Positions 28,857-41,758 of a DNA stretch of 64,000 bases are shown here, one piece after another. Made by a program: the position numbers and the translations under genes. Source of the DNA: an uncultured Gammaproteobacteria bacterium. GTDB taxonomy: Bacteria > Pseudomonadota > Gammaproteobacteria > GCA-002705445 > GCA-002716945. Position 1 is the stretch's first letter. Each line of letters opens with the position of its first letter. Where the stretch lies: the NCBI GenBank assembly GCA_902628335.1, contig CACOMO010000004.1, positions 1 through 64,000 of the forward strand, written 5' to 3'. The notes below the pieces were generated by a model. The model worked only from the letters and a program-made list of their open reading frames with translations. It had not been told where the DNA came from and did no database searches.

Positions 28857-30197
28857 CTATTTTCCTATACAAAAATTAGAAAATATTTCATCTAAAAGCT
28901 CTTCATCAACATCGCCACCGAGTATATTCTGCAGATGCAAATGAGATCTTCTTAGCTCCTCCGCAATCAAATCTAACTGTTGATTATCATTATATTTAGA
29001 TGCATTGTAAAGATTTTTCAAGCAAGCTTTTAGCGATTCAACATGTCTTTCCCTTGCCAGAGTCGCACCTTTTTCATGATCTGAATTCCTAATAGACATT
29101 AATTCCCCCTTTAAGAGTTCTACTCCTAATTCAGTGTCAGCAGACAAATTGAAATACTTGTAACCTTTATAAGTTCCTGTTTCAGCGACTTTTCCTGTTT
29201 TATCGATCTTATTGATTATAATCCAACACTCATTTTTATTTGATGTGAGAAATTTCATGTCAATTTCGTCTATGCCCACTTCATCATCAACGACATATAA
29301 AATAAGGTCTGAGAAATTTGAAGATTTAATAGATAAATCTATCCCTTTAGATTCAATGTCATCTTTTGTCTTCCTCAAACCAGCAGTGTCAAATAAAGTA
29401 ACGACATTGTCGCCTAAACTCAAATCATTTTTGACTATGTCACGAGTAGTGCCAGGTATTGCTGAAACAATCGATGCTTGCTCACCAAGTAAACAGTTTG
29501 ATAGGGTAGATTTTCCAACATTTGGTTTTCCTAGTATGCTTATTTTAGTTTGGTCATTCAATTTCAGTCCATGCTTTGCAGTTTTAATTACGTACTCAAC
29601 TTTTTTGGTTAGACTGTCTAACTCATTCTTATACTTTTTTGAGGATTCATCAGGTATCTCATCCTCAGGAAAATTTATACTCGACTCTAGTAAAGTTCTC
29701 ATATACAAAATCTTATCTCCTATCTCGGTAAGAGTATTAGAAAATTTTCCTTGTAAGGACCTCTGAGCTGCTAGAGATGCATCATAATTAGATGAATTTA
29801 TCAAATCTATTACAGCCTCAGCTTGAACAAGATCAAGTTTGTTATTTAAGTAGGCTCTTTCGGTAAATTCACCTGGTTTAGCTAACCTACAATATTCGTG
29901 ACAAAGGATGTCTTGAAATTTTTTAAGCAAGATTGGATTGCCATGCATTTGTATTTCTAGCATGTCTTCTCCAGTGTATGATGAGGGCGCAACATAGCGT
30001 ATGACTATTGCGTCATCTATAACATTATTATTTCCGTCTTTAATTTTCACGTACTTTGCATAGCGTGGCTCAACTTTACCAAAAAAATGTTTCGAAATTA
30101 TATCTGTTTTAGGTCCTGATACTCTTATAATGCCAACAGCCGCATTACCATTAGCAGTAGAAATCGCAACAATAGTGTCTGTATTTTTCATTGTCAA
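28857..30197 (-). CDS. mnmE: tRNA modification GTPase MnmE
   Basis: 446 residues: N-terminal tetrahydrofolate-binding domain, helical domain, and an inserted G domain with GKPNVGKST (P-loop), DTAGLR (G3) and NKID (G4). The last four residues are CIGK, the invariant C-terminus that carries the catalytic cysteine. It is the partner of MnmG. Its start overlaps the yidC stop by 4 bases; a second ATG two codons later (30191) would remove the overlap. Confidence 0.97.
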   Translation of the reverse strand: MTMKNTDTIVAISTANGNAAVGIIRVSGPKTDIISKHFFGKVEPRYAKYVKIKDGNNNVIDDAIVIRYVAPSSYTGEDMLEIQMHGNPILLKKFQDILCHEYCRLAKPGEFTERAYLNNKLDLVQAEAVIDLINSSNYDASLAAQRSLQGKFSNTLTEIGDKILYMRTLLESSINFPEDEIPDESSKKYKNELDSLTKKVEYVIKTAKHGLKLNDQTKISILGKPNVGKSTLSNCLLGEQASIVSAIPGTTRDIVKNDLSLGDNVVTLFDTAGLRKTKDDIESKGIDLSIKSSNFSDLILYVVDDEVGIDEIDMKFLTSNKNECWIIINKIDKTGKVAETGTYKGYKYFNLSADTELGVELLKGELMSIRNSDHEKGATLARERHVESLKACLKNLYNASKYNDNQQLDLIAEELRRSHLHLQNILGGDVDEELLDEIFSNFCIGK

Positions 30198-31807
30198 ACA
30201 GATAATCTTTTATTGATTACATACTGTTGTGCAATGGATAGTATATTATTAACTAACCAATACAATACTAGACCGGATGGAAATGTGGCAAAGAGCGCTG
30301 TGAATATGAATGGTAGTGCTAGAAAGATTTTCTGTTGCATTGCATCAGTTGGTGGGGGATTTAATTTTTGTTGTATATACATTGACACCCCCATAAGGAT
30401 TGGTAGGACATAATATGGATCTTTGCTAGAAAGATCACCAATCCATCCAATAAAAGGTGCATGTCTCATTTCCACACTCTCTATAATCACCCAGTATAAA
30501 GCGATGAAAACCGGAATTTGAACCAGTATGGGTAAACAACCCCCCAGTGGATTAACCTTTTCTTGTTTGTAAACCTTCATTAACTCTTCGCTAAATTTTT
30601 GACGGTTGTCTGCGTATCTCTCTTTCAATGCCGTCATTCTTGGAGCAAGCTTCTTCATTTTAGCCATGGACTTGTAACTTGTTTCCGATAGTTTAAAAAA
30701 TAAGAGTTTTATCAGAACAGTTAACATTATCAAAGCTAACCCCCAATTGTTTAAGAATAAATTTAGCTTCTCAAGAACCCAGAATAAAGGTGCTGCCAAA
30801 AAAGTTAATACACCATAATCAACCGTTAAATCAAGGCCTTCAGACACAGTGCTTATTTCAGATACGGTCTTAGGTCCGATGTATAATTCTGATGAAAAAA
30901 TTTTAGAAGAATCTCTCTGAATGGTTAAATAATTTGATACAGTACCGACCAGATAACTCTGTCCAACTTCGCTAGAAGAGAGATTCCTGGTATATATTGT
31001 CTGAACTGAATCTTTAGCTGATATCCATGCTGTAAAAAAATAGTGCTCGAGCATACTGATCCAAGAGGATTTAGTTTTTACTTTGAAGTTTTCATCGGCA
31101 ATATCATCAAATGATATTTTGCTGAATTTATTTTCCGTATCGTAGTATGCCGCCCCTGTGTAAGTGTACAGCATGACATTAGAAGTCAAATCCTCTCCTC
31201 TTTGTATGGTGTTGTAGTATCTTGCTCTAATGGGATTTTGGGTTTTATTATAAACTTCATTCTCAACACTGATAAGGTGCGAATTTTTAAAGAAAGTATA
31301 TTTTTTAGTGATTTTGTATTGCTCATTATCTGAAGTAAGTGTAATGCTATAAGGATAAGCGTCTGCTACATAAGTCTGTTTATCAGAAGAATATTTCGTT
31401 GGTGATTTAAGATTAATGAATTGAATGTCGGAACTAGCAGTGTAGCCCAAGTTGCTTGAATCTAGAAGTACGACATTTTCGTCACCACCAAAAGACTCTT
31501 TGAAATTATTCAGTTCTGCTCTGACAATACTGCCATCTTGTAATGATATTTTAATTTTTAAGTTGTCAGATACTATATCTACTGTTTTTCCAAAAATGCC
31601 TTTCTTTGCTTCTGTAACCAAGTTATCAGATTTAAATTGATTGCTATCCGTAATTTCTGTAGCACTATCAGTAGAAGGCGGTGATTTGACTGACTCTTCA
31701 ACAAGATCATTCTCTAAAGTGACTGCCTGCTTATTTAATGAGTATGCGTCATACAGCAGAATTGTCACGAAGAAAAACGCACTGTACAAAAAAAGTCTAC
31801 TATTCAT
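30194..31807 (-). CDS. yidC: Membrane protein insertase YidC
   Basis: 537 residues of the gammaproteobacterial long form: one N-terminal membrane helix, a large periplasmic beta-sandwich domain (about residues 60-330), and the five-helix insertase core starting at FLAAPLFWVLEKLN. The hydrophilic-groove arginine region and the MKKLAPRM coiled-coil hairpin near residue 385 are present. It inserts and folds inner-membrane proteins, including Fo subunit c, whose gene lies nearby. It overlaps yidD by 4 bases and mnmE by 4 bases. Confidence 0.97.
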   Translation of the reverse strand: MNSRLFLYSAFFFVTILLYDAYSLNKQAVTLENDLVEESVKSPPSTDSATEITDSNQFKSDNLVTEAKKGIFGKTVDIVSDNLKIKISLQDGSIVRAELNNFKESFGGDENVVLLDSSNLGYTASSDIQFINLKSPTKYSSDKQTYVADAYPYSITLTSDNEQYKITKKYTFFKNSHLISVENEVYNKTQNPIRARYYNTIQRGEDLTSNVMLYTYTGAAYYDTENKFSKISFDDIADENFKVKTKSSWISMLEHYFFTAWISAKDSVQTIYTRNLSSSEVGQSYLVGTVSNYLTIQRDSSKIFSSELYIGPKTVSEISTVSEGLDLTVDYGVLTFLAAPLFWVLEKLNLFLNNWGLALIMLTVLIKLLFFKLSETSYKSMAKMKKLAPRMTALKERYADNRQKFSEELMKVYKQEKVNPLGGCLPILVQIPVFIALYWVIIESVEMRHAPFIGWIGDLSSKDPYYVLPILMGVSMYIQQKLNPPPTDAMQQKIFLALPFIFTALFATFPSGLVLYWLVNNILSIAQQYVINKRLSV

Positions 31808-32046
31808 TTTCTTTTATCAGGAACAGGATCATACCCGCTCGTTCCTCCTGGGCGGCATCTCAGCAATCTTCTTAAAGATAAGACTGCCCCTCTGAATGGC
31901 CCAAACTTTTTAATTGCTTCTCGCGAATACGAAGAACAAGTGGGGTAATGTCTGCATGAAGGTCCCATGATTGGCGAGATGGTACAAGAATACAGCCAAA
32001 TAGCAGCTAGAAAAACTTGTTCGATGATTTTAGTGATTGTTTCCAT
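31804..32046 (-). CDS. yidD: Membrane protein insertion efficiency factor YidD
   Basis: 80 residues with an amphipathic N-terminal helix and the family core GPSCRHYPTCSSYSREAI containing conserved cysteines, then RLLRCRPG and GYDPVP at the end. It aids YidC-dependent insertion. The gene starts 40 bases inside rnpA in another frame, which is a common arrangement for these two genes, and overlaps yidC by 4 bases. Confidence 0.95.
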   Translation of the reverse strand: METITKIIEQVFLAAIWLYSCTISPIMGPSCRHYPTCSSYSREAIKKFGPFRGAVLSLRRLLRCRPGGTSGYDPVPDKRK

Positions 32047-32351
32047 TCTTGCATAAGAATATCACTTATTTCCTTTTTCTCTGAATAGATTTTTTTTGAA
32101 ATTATAACAATTATGTCCTTTGAATACATGTCTGCAATCTGACGAAATTCCACAAAAAAACGTCTTTTTACCATATTTCTAACCACTGCAAGGTGAATAG
32201 CGCTCTTGAGAATCTTGACCCCCAACCTAGCATGTCCGAGACAATTTTTTGTCACGAACACATTCATATGAGATGTAACGATGTCTGGTCTACGTTTACA
32301 AGCCGATAAGAGTCTACTTGTAAGCCGAATTGAATAAGATGATTTAGGCAA
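32007..32351 (-). CDS. rnpA: Ribonuclease P protein component
   Basis: 114 residues. It supports the catalytic RNA of RNase P in removing tRNA 5' leaders. The conserved RNR-type segment is present as AVVRNMVKRRFFVEFRQI (normally RNRIKR), and the N-terminal VTKNCLGHARLGV strand is typical of the family. The start follows rpmH by only 3 bases, so the two are translated from the same message. Confidence 0.92.
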   Translation of the reverse strand: MPKSSYSIRLTSRLLSACKRRPDIVTSHMNVFVTKNCLGHARLGVKILKSAIHLAVVRNMVKRRFFVEFRQIADMYSKDIIVIISKKIYSEKKEISDILMQEWKQSLKSSNKFF

Positions 32352-32354
32352 AGA

Positions 32355-32489
32355 TTATGCGCAGAGCACGGCTCTTCTTTTAGAACGACGCGCACTCAAT
32401 ATAGCGCGACCTGCAGATGTGCTCATTCGAGCACGAAAACCATGCTTTCTTTTACGTTTGAGGTTACTTGGTTGAAATGTTCTTTTCAT
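32355..32489 (-). CDS. rpmH: 50S ribosomal protein L34
   Basis: 44 residues starting [18 protein letters not shown], with the rest [13 protein letters not shown]; this is an almost textbook L34 and one of the most reliable small genes in the window. It is short and very basic. It lies divergently opposite dnaA, as in pseudomonads, and heads the leftward series rpmH-rnpA-yidD-yidC-mnmE-mnmG. Confidence 0.98.
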   Translation of the reverse strand: MKRTFQPSNLKRKRKHGFRARMSTSAGRAILSARRSKRRAVLCA

Positions 32490-32506
32490 AAATATTAAGC
32501 TCAATG

Positions 32507-32538
32507 AGTATACTGCTAATTATAAATTTCTTTGTCAA
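32507..32538 (-). promoter_or_regulatory. Candidate rpmH promoter
   Basis: Read leftward, a perfect TTGACA (32533-32538) is followed by TATACT (32507-32512) with a 20-base spacer, longer than the usual 17. The rpmH ATG is 18 bases beyond. It lies in the AT-rich 133-base gap between rpmH and dnaA, which holds no DnaA box that I can see. Confidence 0.45.
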
Positions 32539-32590
32539 TATATTATTTAATTATTTTTATGAGATAATAATTAGTACTTTTATAAGTCGA

Positions 32591-32596
32591 TATAAT
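32591..32596 (+). promoter_or_regulatory. Candidate -10 element of dnaA
   Basis: TATAAT lies 26 bases before the dnaA ATG, in a very AT-rich segment. No clear -35 hexamer is seen at 16-18 bases upstream. A second weak hexamer (TATTCT at 32605-32610) is nearer to the start codon. Confidence 0.4.
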
Positions 32597-32622
32597 AAAA
32601 ATAGTATTCTAACAAGCAAAAG

Positions 32623-33930
32623 ATGAATGATATAACGCTTTGGACGCAATGCTTGGCTGCATTTAATGACGTCCTATCAGAAAAACAGATGAAAACCTGG
32701 CTCTTACCACTTGAAGTAGAGCAAGTGAGCAATACTCTAAAAGTTGTCGCGCCAAATAAGTTTATAAAAGATCAAGTACAAAATGAATACTTGAGATTAA
32801 TAAAAGAGACGGTATTTGACAAAAGTAAGAATGAGATTTCAGAAGTTTTATTATCTTTGCCAGAGAGGAAAATTGAGAGGACTTCTTATGACAATAAAAC
32901 AAAATCCCGCGTTAAGAGCTACCTAAATTCTGAACTAAGCTTTGACAATTTTGTTGAGGGAAAATCAAATCAACTAGCCAAAGCAGCATGTGCATCTGTT
33001 GTAAATGAATTAGGCCAATACAACCCTTTGTATATTTATGGTGGCGTGGGACTTGGAAAAACTCATCTTTTGCATTCAATAGGTAACCAGATATTAAAAA
33101 AACATCCAGATAAAAATGTTGTTTACCTTCACTCAGAAAAATTTGTCCAATCAATGGTTACAGCATTAAGGAGAAATAAGATAGAGCAATTTAAAGAGCA
33201 CTACAGATCAGTAGATGCGCTATTATTAGATGACATACAATTTTTTGCGAATAAAGAAAGGTCTCAAGAGGAGTTTTTTCACACATTCAATTCACTTTTT
33301 GAATATAAGAAACAGGTTGTACTTACGTCTGATAAATACCCAAAAGAGATATCAGGGCTTGAAGAGAGACTTAAATCAAGACTTGTTTGGGGCATGAATG
33401 TAATGATTGATCCGCCAGACCTAGAAACTAGAATGGCGATTTTACATAAGAAAGCAGAGCTAGTTGGAGAGACGATTAATGATGAAGTGGCGTATTTCCT
33501 CGCGAAGAATGTTTACTCTAATGTTAGAGAGCTCGAGGGTAGTTTAAGGAGACTAATAGCGACGTCTGGGTTTAAAAAAGAACCAATAACAATAGAATTC
33601 GCTAAAGAAACTCTAAAAGACTTAATATCACTGCACGACAGACTTATAACGATTGAGAACATACAAAAATCAGTCGCTAGCTACTACAAGATCAGGGTAG
33701 CAGATATATTATCGGCAAAAAGGGACAAGAGTGTCACGCTCCCAAGACACATAGCAATGGCTATATCTAAAGATATAACGAGTCATAGTCTGCCGAGCAT
33801 CGGAGATGCGTTTGGCGGCCGAGATCACACCACGGTCCTTCATGCTTGTAAGAAGATCAAGGAACTAAGAAAAAAATCTTCATCCGTCGATCAAGATTAC
33901 CAAAACATTGTCCATACCCTTCATAATTAG
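32623..33930 (+). CDS. dnaA: Chromosomal replication initiator protein DnaA
   Basis: 435 residues. Domain I at the N-terminus, a short linker, then the AAA+ domain with Walker A GGVGLGKTH near residue 140 and Walker B LLLDDIQF near 200, then domain IV with the DnaA signature GGRDHTTVLHACKKI near residue 400 that reads DnaA boxes. Slightly shorter than the E. coli protein because the linker domain II is short. It opens the rightward series dnaA-dnaN-recF-gyrB. Confidence 0.98.
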   Translation: MNDITLWTQCLAAFNDVLSEKQMKTWLLPLEVEQVSNTLKVVAPNKFIKDQVQNEYLRLIKETVFDKSKNEISEVLLSLPERKIERTSYDNKTKSRVKSYLNSELSFDNFVEGKSNQLAKAACASVVNELGQYNPLYIYGGVGLGKTHLLHSIGNQILKKHPDKNVVYLHSEKFVQSMVTALRRNKIEQFKEHYRSVDALLLDDIQFFANKERSQEEFFHTFNSLFEYKKQVVLTSDKYPKEISGLEERLKSRLVWGMNVMIDPPDLETRMAILHKKAELVGETINDEVAYFLAKNVYSNVRELEGSLRRLIATSGFKKEPITIEFAKETLKDLISLHDRLITIENIQKSVASYYKIRVADILSAKRDKSVTLPRHIAMAISKDITSHSLPSIGDAFGGRDHTTVLHACKKIKELRKKSSSVDQDYQNIVHTLHN

Positions 33931-33940
33931 TTGAATAAAC

Positions 33941-33949
33941 TGTTGATAA
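33941..33949 (-). promoter_or_regulatory. DnaA-box-like 9-mer, left copy
   Basis: TGTTGATAA on the plus strand, i.e. TTATCAACA on the minus strand. It differs from the canonical TTATCCACA at one position. It is the mirror partner of the site at 33965. Confidence 0.55.
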
Positions 33950-33964
33950 CTTTTGCCTTCAAAC

Positions 33965-33973
33965 TTATCAACA
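33965..33973 (+). promoter_or_regulatory. DnaA-box-like 9-mer, right copy
   Basis: TTATCAACA, identical in sequence to the left copy but inverted, 15 bases away. It lies between the dnaA stop and the A/T-only stretch before dnaN, and points toward that stretch. Confidence 0.55.
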
Positions 33974-34091
33974 AAACAGTCACAGCTTTAAAACAACAAA
34001 CAAGCCGTAAAAAAAAGGGTAAAAGAACAGCCAAACGGTTCAACACCTATCCGATAGAAGAAAATTTAGAAATATAATAATAAAAATAATA

Positions 34092-34097
34092 TATAAT
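34092..34097 (+). promoter_or_regulatory. -10 element of dnaN (leaderless candidate)
   Basis: TATAAT ends 6 bases before the dnaN ATG. The surrounding 18 bases are nearly identical to those before the DUF971 gene at 48809. There is no Shine-Dalgarno sequence, so a leaderless mRNA is likely. Confidence 0.55.
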
Positions 34098-34103
34098 TTA
34101 TAT

Positions 34104-35210
34104 ATGATTATTAATTTACCTACGCAGACACTCGCAGAACCAATGAAGAATATAGCCAGTGTGTCTGATCCTAAGCAAACACTACCAATATTAGGCAATA
34201 CTTTGTTTCGGATTAAAGATAAAAAATTAAGTTTGCTGTCTAGTGATTTAGAGGTCGAAGTTTGCTATGAATGCGAGGTAGACATTGATGGAGAGATTTC
34301 ATCTACGATACCGTCAAGGAAGTTTTCAGATATACTCAAGTCACTAGAGTCTGAGGATACTTCACTAGAGTTTAAAGATAATTCTGTAGTCATAAAGGGC
34401 GGGAAGAGTAGGTTTAAAGTTGCAACGCTTCCAGCAACAGATTTTCCGATATCTAATCCAGGAGACACAGAAGAAATAAAAATTAATGCGAGCAAGTTTA
34501 CAGAATTGGTTAATAAAACGAGTTTTTCTATGGGGTATCAAGACGCTCGTCACTTTCTTAATGGTTTGTATTTAGAAATTTCTGATAACAAATTGGTGGC
34601 TGTGGCAACAGACGGACACAGGCTAGCTTTATCTGAAACAGAAGTTGGAGACATAGATAGTATTAACTCTTGCATAATCCCACGAAAATGTATATCAGAA
34701 CTAAAACGTATTTTATCTACAGATAGCGACAATAACAGTCATATAATATCATTTGGCATAAATTCGAAGAATTTAACGGTTAAAACTAATGATTATTTTA
34801 TCAAAAGCAAGCTTATTGAGGGCACATACCCCGACTACAAAAAAGTCTTTCCAGAAAATCTACCAAATGTTCTGAAACTTGATAAAAGCAGCTTTAAGTC
34901 AGCACTGCACCGCATGTCAATTCTCTCCAGTGAACAATATAAAGGTGTTAAATTATCGTTGAGCGCTACATCCCTAGATCTCACCACCACTAACCCGCAG
35001 CAAGAGAAAGGAGAGGACAACATTGACTGTACATATAGCGGAGAACCAATGGAGGTAGGCTTCAATCTAGCTTACTTGTTAGAGGTAATAGATGTTATAG
35101 ACACTGAGAATGTTCAGCTTCGTTTTGATTCGCAGGATACAGGGTGTCTTCTAACGTCTGATGAGAGTTCCCCATCTAGTAAATACATAATAATGCCAAT
35201 GCGAGTGTAA
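34104..35210 (+). CDS. dnaN: DNA polymerase III beta subunit (sliding clamp)
   Basis: 368 residues, three repeated clamp domains; dimerises into the ring that tethers polymerase III and other proteins to DNA. The N-terminal PTQTLAEPMKNIASV and the central TDGHRLALSE segment near residue 170 are family standard, and the C-terminus ends in the conserved YIIMPMRV. Length is normal. recF starts one base after the stop codon. Confidence 0.98.
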   Translation: MIINLPTQTLAEPMKNIASVSDPKQTLPILGNTLFRIKDKKLSLLSSDLEVEVCYECEVDIDGEISSTIPSRKFSDILKSLESEDTSLEFKDNSVVIKGGKSRFKVATLPATDFPISNPGDTEEIKINASKFTELVNKTSFSMGYQDARHFLNGLYLEISDNKLVAVATDGHRLALSETEVGDIDSINSCIIPRKCISELKRILSTDSDNNSHIISFGINSKNLTVKTNDYFIKSKLIEGTYPDYKKVFPENLPNVLKLDKSSFKSALHRMSILSSEQYKGVKLSLSATSLDLTTTNPQQEKGEDNIDCTYSGEPMEVGFNLAYLLEVIDVIDTENVQLRFDSQDTGCLLTSDESSPSSKYIIMPMRV

Positions 35211-35211
35211 C

Positions 35212-39517
<4,306 letters not shown>

Positions 39518-39569
39518 GTTCATATAGCTTGTTATCAATTACTTTGCTATTATCAAACTTGTAGATCAT

Positions 39570-40193
39570 ATGAAAAGCGTAATGTTTTATAATTCTAAAG
39601 GTGGGTCTGGAAAGTCTACATTAGCGACTAATCTAGCAGCCTATTATGCTCAGACCGGGTCAACAGTTCATTTAGTTGACCTAGATCCTCAAGAATCCAG
39701 TATGCAATGGGTAAACGCAAGGCCGCTATCAAAGCCAAAAATATTTGGAACAAAAAAATTTAATAAATTACAAAAAAAGAGAAAAGATTCAGTTGTAATC
39801 TACGACCTACCAGCTTCTCTCTATGGGGCGAGGCTAGAGAATTACATCAAGAAAGCAGACATTATAGTCGTTCCTGTTATGCCGTCACCAATTGATATGA
39901 GGGCAGCAAAAGAATTTATCTCTTCTTTACGAACTATGGGACCGGTAGTAAGAAAAAGAGTAAAGATTGGACTTGTAGCTAATAGGTGCAGAGCAAACAC
40001 CAATATCTTCCTGGAGCTTGATGAATATCTTGTAAAAGAGAGAGGCATCAAATACATTACAGCTTTTAGAGATAACACAAATTACATCAAGGCTGCTCAA
40101 TCAGGACTCGGGATTTTTGAAATGGGAGAGTCACTAACAGCCCAAGATAGAGAGGAATGGAAGCCACTCATAAGGTGGATCAACTCAAAGTGA
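39570..40193 (+). CDS. ParA-like ATPase without a ParB partner
   Basis: 207 residues of the ParA/MinD family. The deviant Walker A motif is SKGGSGKST near residues 9-17, Walker A' LVDLDPQESS follows, and VVIYDLPASL replaces the usual D-x-P-P/S Walker B. It is shorter than chromosomal ParA and lacks its N-terminal extension. No parB-like gene adjoins; similar orphans position chemoreceptors, carboxysomes or other cargo, or are plasmid-derived. An extended -10 (TGCTATTAT, 39545-39553) lies 16 bases upstream of the start. It overlaps the converging gene by 9 bases. Confidence 0.85.
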   Translation: MKSVMFYNSKGGSGKSTLATNLAAYYAQTGSTVHLVDLDPQESSMQWVNARPLSKPKIFGTKKFNKLQKKRKDSVVIYDLPASLYGARLENYIKKADIIVVPVMPSPIDMRAAKEFISSLRTMGPVVRKRVKIGLVANRCRANTNIFLELDEYLVKERGIKYITAFRDNTNYIKAAQSGLGIFEMGESLTAQDREEWKPLIRWINSK

Positions 40194-41051
40194 AGCTTTG
40201 ACACCTATTTTTATATTTTTATATTTAATCTGATTTGGGAAGAATCTTTCCATTTTTGATATATCTAATATTCTTGATTCTCTCAAAAAGCTCAGCCTTT
40301 TTTCAGAGAAGCACTTCTTTGCCTCATGCATAGTAATTTGGGGTGGTAATTGTAAATTAAGAACATTGCAAATCTCTTTGTAGAACTTTGTTACAGTTAT
40401 TGGATTTCCATCACTCACATTGAATATCTCATTTTTAATTTCTGAGATAAGACATTCCCATGAAATACGTGCTAGGTCCTCCACATGGATCAAGTTAGTT
40501 TTTTTTGATTCACTATCTAGCAATATGGGCTCCCCATTTTTGATTCTACTTATGGGGAGCCTATCACGTCCGTATATACCAGGGACACGTAGTATGATGA
40601 AATCATTAAACGTTCGTGAAGAGTATTCTTGAATCATCTTTTCAGCAGATAGTCTCCTTTTAGCTCTTTCTGTAATGGGATTAAGTCGGGCAGTCTCGTC
40701 TACTAATTTATCCTTATGATCTCCATATACACCACTCGTGCTTATATATGTGATTTTATAAATTTTTCTGCCACTTAATTTGTGCAAGAAACTTTGTAAC
40801 CTTATGTCACTATCCCTATCTTGTCTTGGTGGAGCCATATAAATTATTGAACTGTTATCAGTGATTTCATCCAAATGATAGTCATCTTTATCAAAATCTT
40901 TTTTAATGTACATAATATCAATAGATTTTTTTATTGTGCGAGAATATTCAATTATTGTTTTATAGTTATAATTGCCTGCTAGTTTGATTATGTTTTTACC
41001 TAAATAACCACTACCAGCTAAAACTATATTGATTTCTTTGCTAGTTTTCAT
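40185..41051 (-). CDS. NAD-dependent epimerase/dehydratase family protein (YeeZ-like)
   Basis: 288 residues of the extended SDR superfamily. The nucleotide site is LAGSGYLGKN near residue 10, the atypical catalytic segment is STSGVYGDH near residue 104, and RVPGIYGRDRLP near 153 is the usual family loop; YeeZ-like members carry a Tyr in SGVYG. Function of YeeZ-type proteins is not settled; carbohydrate or nucleotide-sugar substrates are possible. The start overlaps hemD by 4 bases, so it belongs to the hemC-hemD unit. Confidence 0.83.
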   Translation of the reverse strand: MKTSKEINIVLAGSGYLGKNIIKLAGNYNYKTIIEYSRTIKKSIDIMYIKKDFDKDDYHLDEITDNSSIIYMAPPRQDRDSDIRLQSFLHKLSGRKIYKITYISTSGVYGDHKDKLVDETARLNPITERAKRRLSAEKMIQEYSSRTFNDFIILRVPGIYGRDRLPISRIKNGEPILLDSESKKTNLIHVEDLARISWECLISEIKNEIFNVSDGNPITVTKFYKEICNVLNLQLPPQITMHEAKKCFSEKRLSFLRESRILDISKMERFFPNQIKYKNIKIGVKASL

Positions 41052-41758
41052 GTACTTTTAATTATGTTTAATATTTCTTTCTTATATTGTGATGACTTTA
41101 AAACATAGATTTTTCTAAAAACTTTAATCTTCTCATTTATAAATCTATCATTCGGTACAATCAGAATTGAATCCATAGTCTTAATTATCTCAAAATGATT
41201 ATCACACAAGGAATTTAGAGCATCTTTGCTCATGCTTATCACAATATTTGTGCATCCACTCTTAAAATCATTAGACTTGATAATATTTTTATTTACTATT
41301 CTTTTATAAGTAATAATTTCATTAACTATGTTCTTTTTCTGAAGCTCATTTTTTATAGTGCTAAGCCCACCTTCTCCTTTAAAAATTACTACTTTTTTAT
41401 CTACCATATTTTTTAGTTCATATTCTTCTATTAGATCTTTGCTTGAATAGTTCTTCTTAGGATATTTGCAACTAACTTTAATAGACGTTTCCACAGATTT
41501 TGCTGTAAAGACTCCTACTGCATAATAGTCTTTATTTTTATTAAATAAGTTATGATGATCTTTGACTTGAATTGCCGCATTTTTACTTTGAAAAATGCAT
41601 ATATTACTCTCTCCTATCTGATTCAATGACTCCGTTGACAAGCTCAATAATTCTATATCAACTATTGGCTTGTGTTTAAACTCATGGCCTAACTTCAGAA
41701 CAATCTCTCTAATCGAATTTAGGTCATCAAAATTGGACGTGCAAATAACATTAATCAT
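41048..41758 (-). CDS. hemD: Uroporphyrinogen-III synthase
   Basis: 236 residues of the fast-evolving HemD family, which cyclises hydroxymethylbilane to uroporphyrinogen III. Sequence signatures are weak, but FQSKNAAIQV, the VGVFTAKSV segment near residue 80 and the SMSKDALNSL segment near 180 fit the two-domain fold. Its start overlaps hemC by 4 bases, and hemC-hemD is a standard pair. Position is a large part of the evidence. Confidence 0.85.
   Translation of the reverse strand: MINVICTSNFDDLNSIREIVLKLGHEFKHKPIVDIELLSLSTESLNQIGESNICIFQSKNAAIQVKDHHNLFNKNKDYYAVGVFTAKSVETSIKVSCKYPKKNYSSKDLIEEYELKNMVDKKVVIFKGEGGLSTIKNELQKKNIVNEIITYKRIVNKNIIKSNDFKSGCTNIVISMSKDALNSLCDNHFEIIKTMDSILIVPNDRFINEKIKVFRKIYVLKSSQYKKEILNIIKST

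Larger units (their letters stand above)
33931..34103 (+). other. Candidate replication origin (oriC) in the dnaA-dnaN gap
   Basis: 173 bases without a gene. It begins with two inverted DnaA-box-like 9-mers separated by 15 bases and ends with about 40 bases of nearly pure A/T (34063-34103), suitable as an unwinding element. The transcription strands switch about 1.4 kb to the left, at the rpmH/dnaA gap, which fits an origin here. I found no canonical TTATCCACA box, so this remains a candidate; the 133-base rpmH-dnaA gap is the alternative site. Confidence 0.55.

Noticed and set aside
29212-29766. Rightward 184-residue open frame within mnmE
   Set aside because: Antisense to a complete, conserved mnmE G domain; no homology sense in the translation and no ribosome site.
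32490-32622. rpmH-dnaA gap as the main origin
   Set aside because: It is AT-rich and at the strand switch, as in Pseudomonas, but I see no DnaA-box-like 9-mer in it. Kept only as an alternative to the dnaA-dnaN gap.
39518-39569. TTATCAA repeats before the orphan ParA-like gene as DnaA boxes
   Set aside because: The matches stop after seven bases (TTATCAATT, TTATCAAAC) and lie 5 kb from the boxes that form an inverted pair.
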